A stretch of DNA of 5,903 nt from Anaerolinea thermophila (GTDB lineage Bacteria > Chloroflexota > Anaerolineae > Anaerolineales > Villigracilaceae): contig DZBA01000123.1 of the NCBI GenBank assembly GCA_022729775.1, positions 3,147-9,049 on the forward strand. Direction: 5' to 3'. Below are positions 4,718-5,903 of the stretch, one piece after another (the first letter of the stretch is position 1; every line of letters begins with the position of its first letter). The notes beneath the pieces were generated by a model. It had not been told where the DNA came from. It saw only the letters and a program-made list of their open reading frames with translations, and ran no database searches. The position numbers and the translations under genes were made by a program.

Positions 4718-5903
4718 ATGACAAAAAACATCCACCCGCGCGCGTTGGTTTTGCGACCCGCCGCTGATTTGATAAAACGCCAGCCCGAGTTGAAGCGCAT
4801 GGCTATGCAGTTGGCGCAGATATACGCGGGCAATTTATCTTTGGAGAAAGTCACCGTTGTGACCGACGAGCATTTGCAGGCGATGGGCAGCGCGTTGTGG
4901 ACAATGCTCGAAGCGGAGCAGAATTTCGAGGCGGCGGTGAAAGACGCGGGGGCGGCGATTCTGCCCGTCGTCATCGAGAGCGGCGCGGCGGAGGTGCAAG
5001 CCCTGCCCTGGGAAACGCTCTGCCATCCCGTACACGGCTTCATCGGAAAGAATCCCGCGTTTACGCTCACGCGGCGAGTAAAAAGTGACAGACCTCTTAA
5101 AGATGACAGTCACTTGGAGAAAGGTCCGCTGCGCGTGCTGTTGTTCACATCCCTGCCCGAAAATGTGCAAAGCCGCTTGAAGGTGGAGGAGGAACAGGCG
5201 GAGGTGCAAGCCGCGCTGCTGCCGTGGATTTCGCAGGGATTGGTGAAGTTGGAAATGCCCGACGATGGCAGGTTCATCACGTTGAAAAACCTGCTGCGCG
5301 ATTTTCAGCCGCATGTTTTATTTTTGAGCGGACATGGAAGTTTTCGTAACGCGCCACACGTGAACCAGGCGTATGGCGAATTTTTCTTTGAGGATGAGGC
5401 GGGCGACAGCGCGGGCGTGCGAGATGAGGAGATTGCCAAAGCGCTGGTCGGCACGGGCGTGCGGGCGGTGATTCTTTCCGCGTGTGAGAGCGGAAAAGCC
5501 GCGTCTGATTCGCTTTCCAACGGCTTGACGCAGCGCATTAGCGCGCAGGGAATCCCGCATGTGATTGGAATGCGCGAAGCGATTTATGACATTGCGGGGA
5601 TTCAATTTGCGCGCGCATTGTGCGATGAACTGGCGCGCGGCGAGCGCATGGACGCGGCGCTGCAAGCCGCGCGGATTGCCATCCAAACCCCGATGAAGGA
5701 AGTAATCACGCGGCGCGTGGCGGGCGCGGGCGCGGCGGCGGAGTTGAGTTTTGGGCAGTGGTGTCTGCCGATGGCGCTTTCCGCGGATTTGCTTGCCCCG
5801 CTGGTGGATTGGGACTTTACCCCCAAGCCGACAGGCGCGGCGCGGCTGCTCAACCGTTCGTTGGGACGCGTGAACATGCCCGCGCGGTTTATCGGCAGGG
5901 GGG
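4718..5903 (+). CDS. CHAT-domain (caspase-like) protein, start of a probable STAND/AAA ATPase, cut by window edge
   Basis: The reading frame is open from ATG 4718 to the window end (395 residues visible, 3' end missing). Residues about 25-360 form a CHAT domain, the caspase-like peptidase fold: LPWETL (96-101), LFLSGHGS with the catalytic His206, VILSACESGK with the catalytic Cys256, then QGIPHVIGM (278-285), ARALCDELARG (298-308) and a closing FGQWCLPMAL (345-354). Both dyad residues are present, so it should be an active cysteine protease. The visible end, PARFIGRG (388-395), matches the F-[VI]-G-R entrance box that often opens an AAA_16/STAND ATPase domain after CHAT domains, so the full protein is probably CHAT-NTPase, possibly with TPR or similar repeats. 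No signal peptide or membrane helix is seen, so it should act in the cytosol. AGAGG (4706-4710), seven bases upstream, supports the start. A role in signalling, cell death or phage defence is inference. Confidence 0.9.
   Translation, partial: MTKNIHPRALVLRPAADLIKRQPELKRMAMQLAQIYAGNLSLEKVTVVTDEHLQAMGSALWTMLEAEQNFEAAVKDAGAAILPVVIESGAAEVQALPWETLCHPVHGFIGKNPAFTLTRRVKSDRPLKDDSHLEKGPLRVLLFTSLPENVQSRLKVEEEQAEVQAALLPWISQGLVKLEMPDDGRFITLKNLLRDFQPHVLFLSGHGSFRNAPHVNQAYGEFFFEDEAGDSAGVRDEEIAKALVGTGVRAVILSACESGKAASDSLSNGLTQRISAQGIPHVIGMREAIYDIAGIQFARALCDELARGERMDAALQAARIAIQTPMKEVITRRVAGAGAAAELSFGQWCLPMALSADLLAPLVDWDFTPKPTGAARLLNRSLGRVNMPARFIGRG

Noticed and set aside
4328..4735. Minus-strand open frame of 135 codons across the zinc-ribbon gene and the following gap
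   Set aside because: It runs through two dispersed repeats and opposite a well-supported gene; its peptide strings such as CHCEAQPKQS are typical translations of repeats.
4835..5686. Long minus-strand open frames opposite the CHAT gene
   Set aside because: They are shadows of a GC-rich coding region; the plus-strand frame has all CHAT motifs and a ribosome site.

Overview
The window looks like a piece of a chromosome from an uncultured or environmental member of the Chloroflexota, most likely class Anaerolineae. This is inferred from the gene mix, codon style and short dispersed hairpin repeats between genes; no rRNA or marker gene confirms it. It holds six complete genes and one gene cut by the right edge. 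No tRNA, rRNA, CRISPR array or transposase gene is visible.

Left part (1-2560). A small VanZ-like membrane protein meets, tail to tail with a 23 bp overlap, a radical SAM protein of the 'putative DNA modification/repair' type with a C-terminal helix-hairpin-helix. The radical SAM gene has a good promoter (TTGAAA - 17 bp - TAAAAT). It is overlaid by a 24 bp dyad whose core resembles a GAAC-N4-GTTC LexA-type box, and the predicted transcription start falls on the ATG. The protein ends in QLALF, which looks like a sliding-clamp binding peptide. Divergent to it is a membrane sensor with a Cache-like extracytoplasmic domain and a HAMP domain but no output domain.

Middle part (2560-3974). A promoter (TTGGTA - 17 bp - TATACT) is followed by a perfect 16 bp inverted repeat made of two tandem 12 bp palindromes. 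It precedes a 268-residue iron-sulfur protein with two C-terminal [4Fe-4S] ferredoxin motifs and eight further cysteines. Next is a 147-residue membrane protein of unknown function.

Right part (3975-5903). Two abutting hairpin-type repeat elements fill the gap before a small zinc-ribbon protein. Part of that protein is itself encoded by what looks like a dispersed repeat. A third hairpin repeat separates it from a CHAT-domain (caspase-like) protease with a visible His206/Cys256 dyad. The CHAT domain ends just before a 'RFIGRG' stretch, the usual entrance to an AAA/STAND-type ATPase, where the window stops. The most exciting possibility here is therefore a CHAT-STAND signalling or defence protein with a zinc-ribbon and perhaps a small membrane protein as neighbours. 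The window is too short to prove that they form one system.
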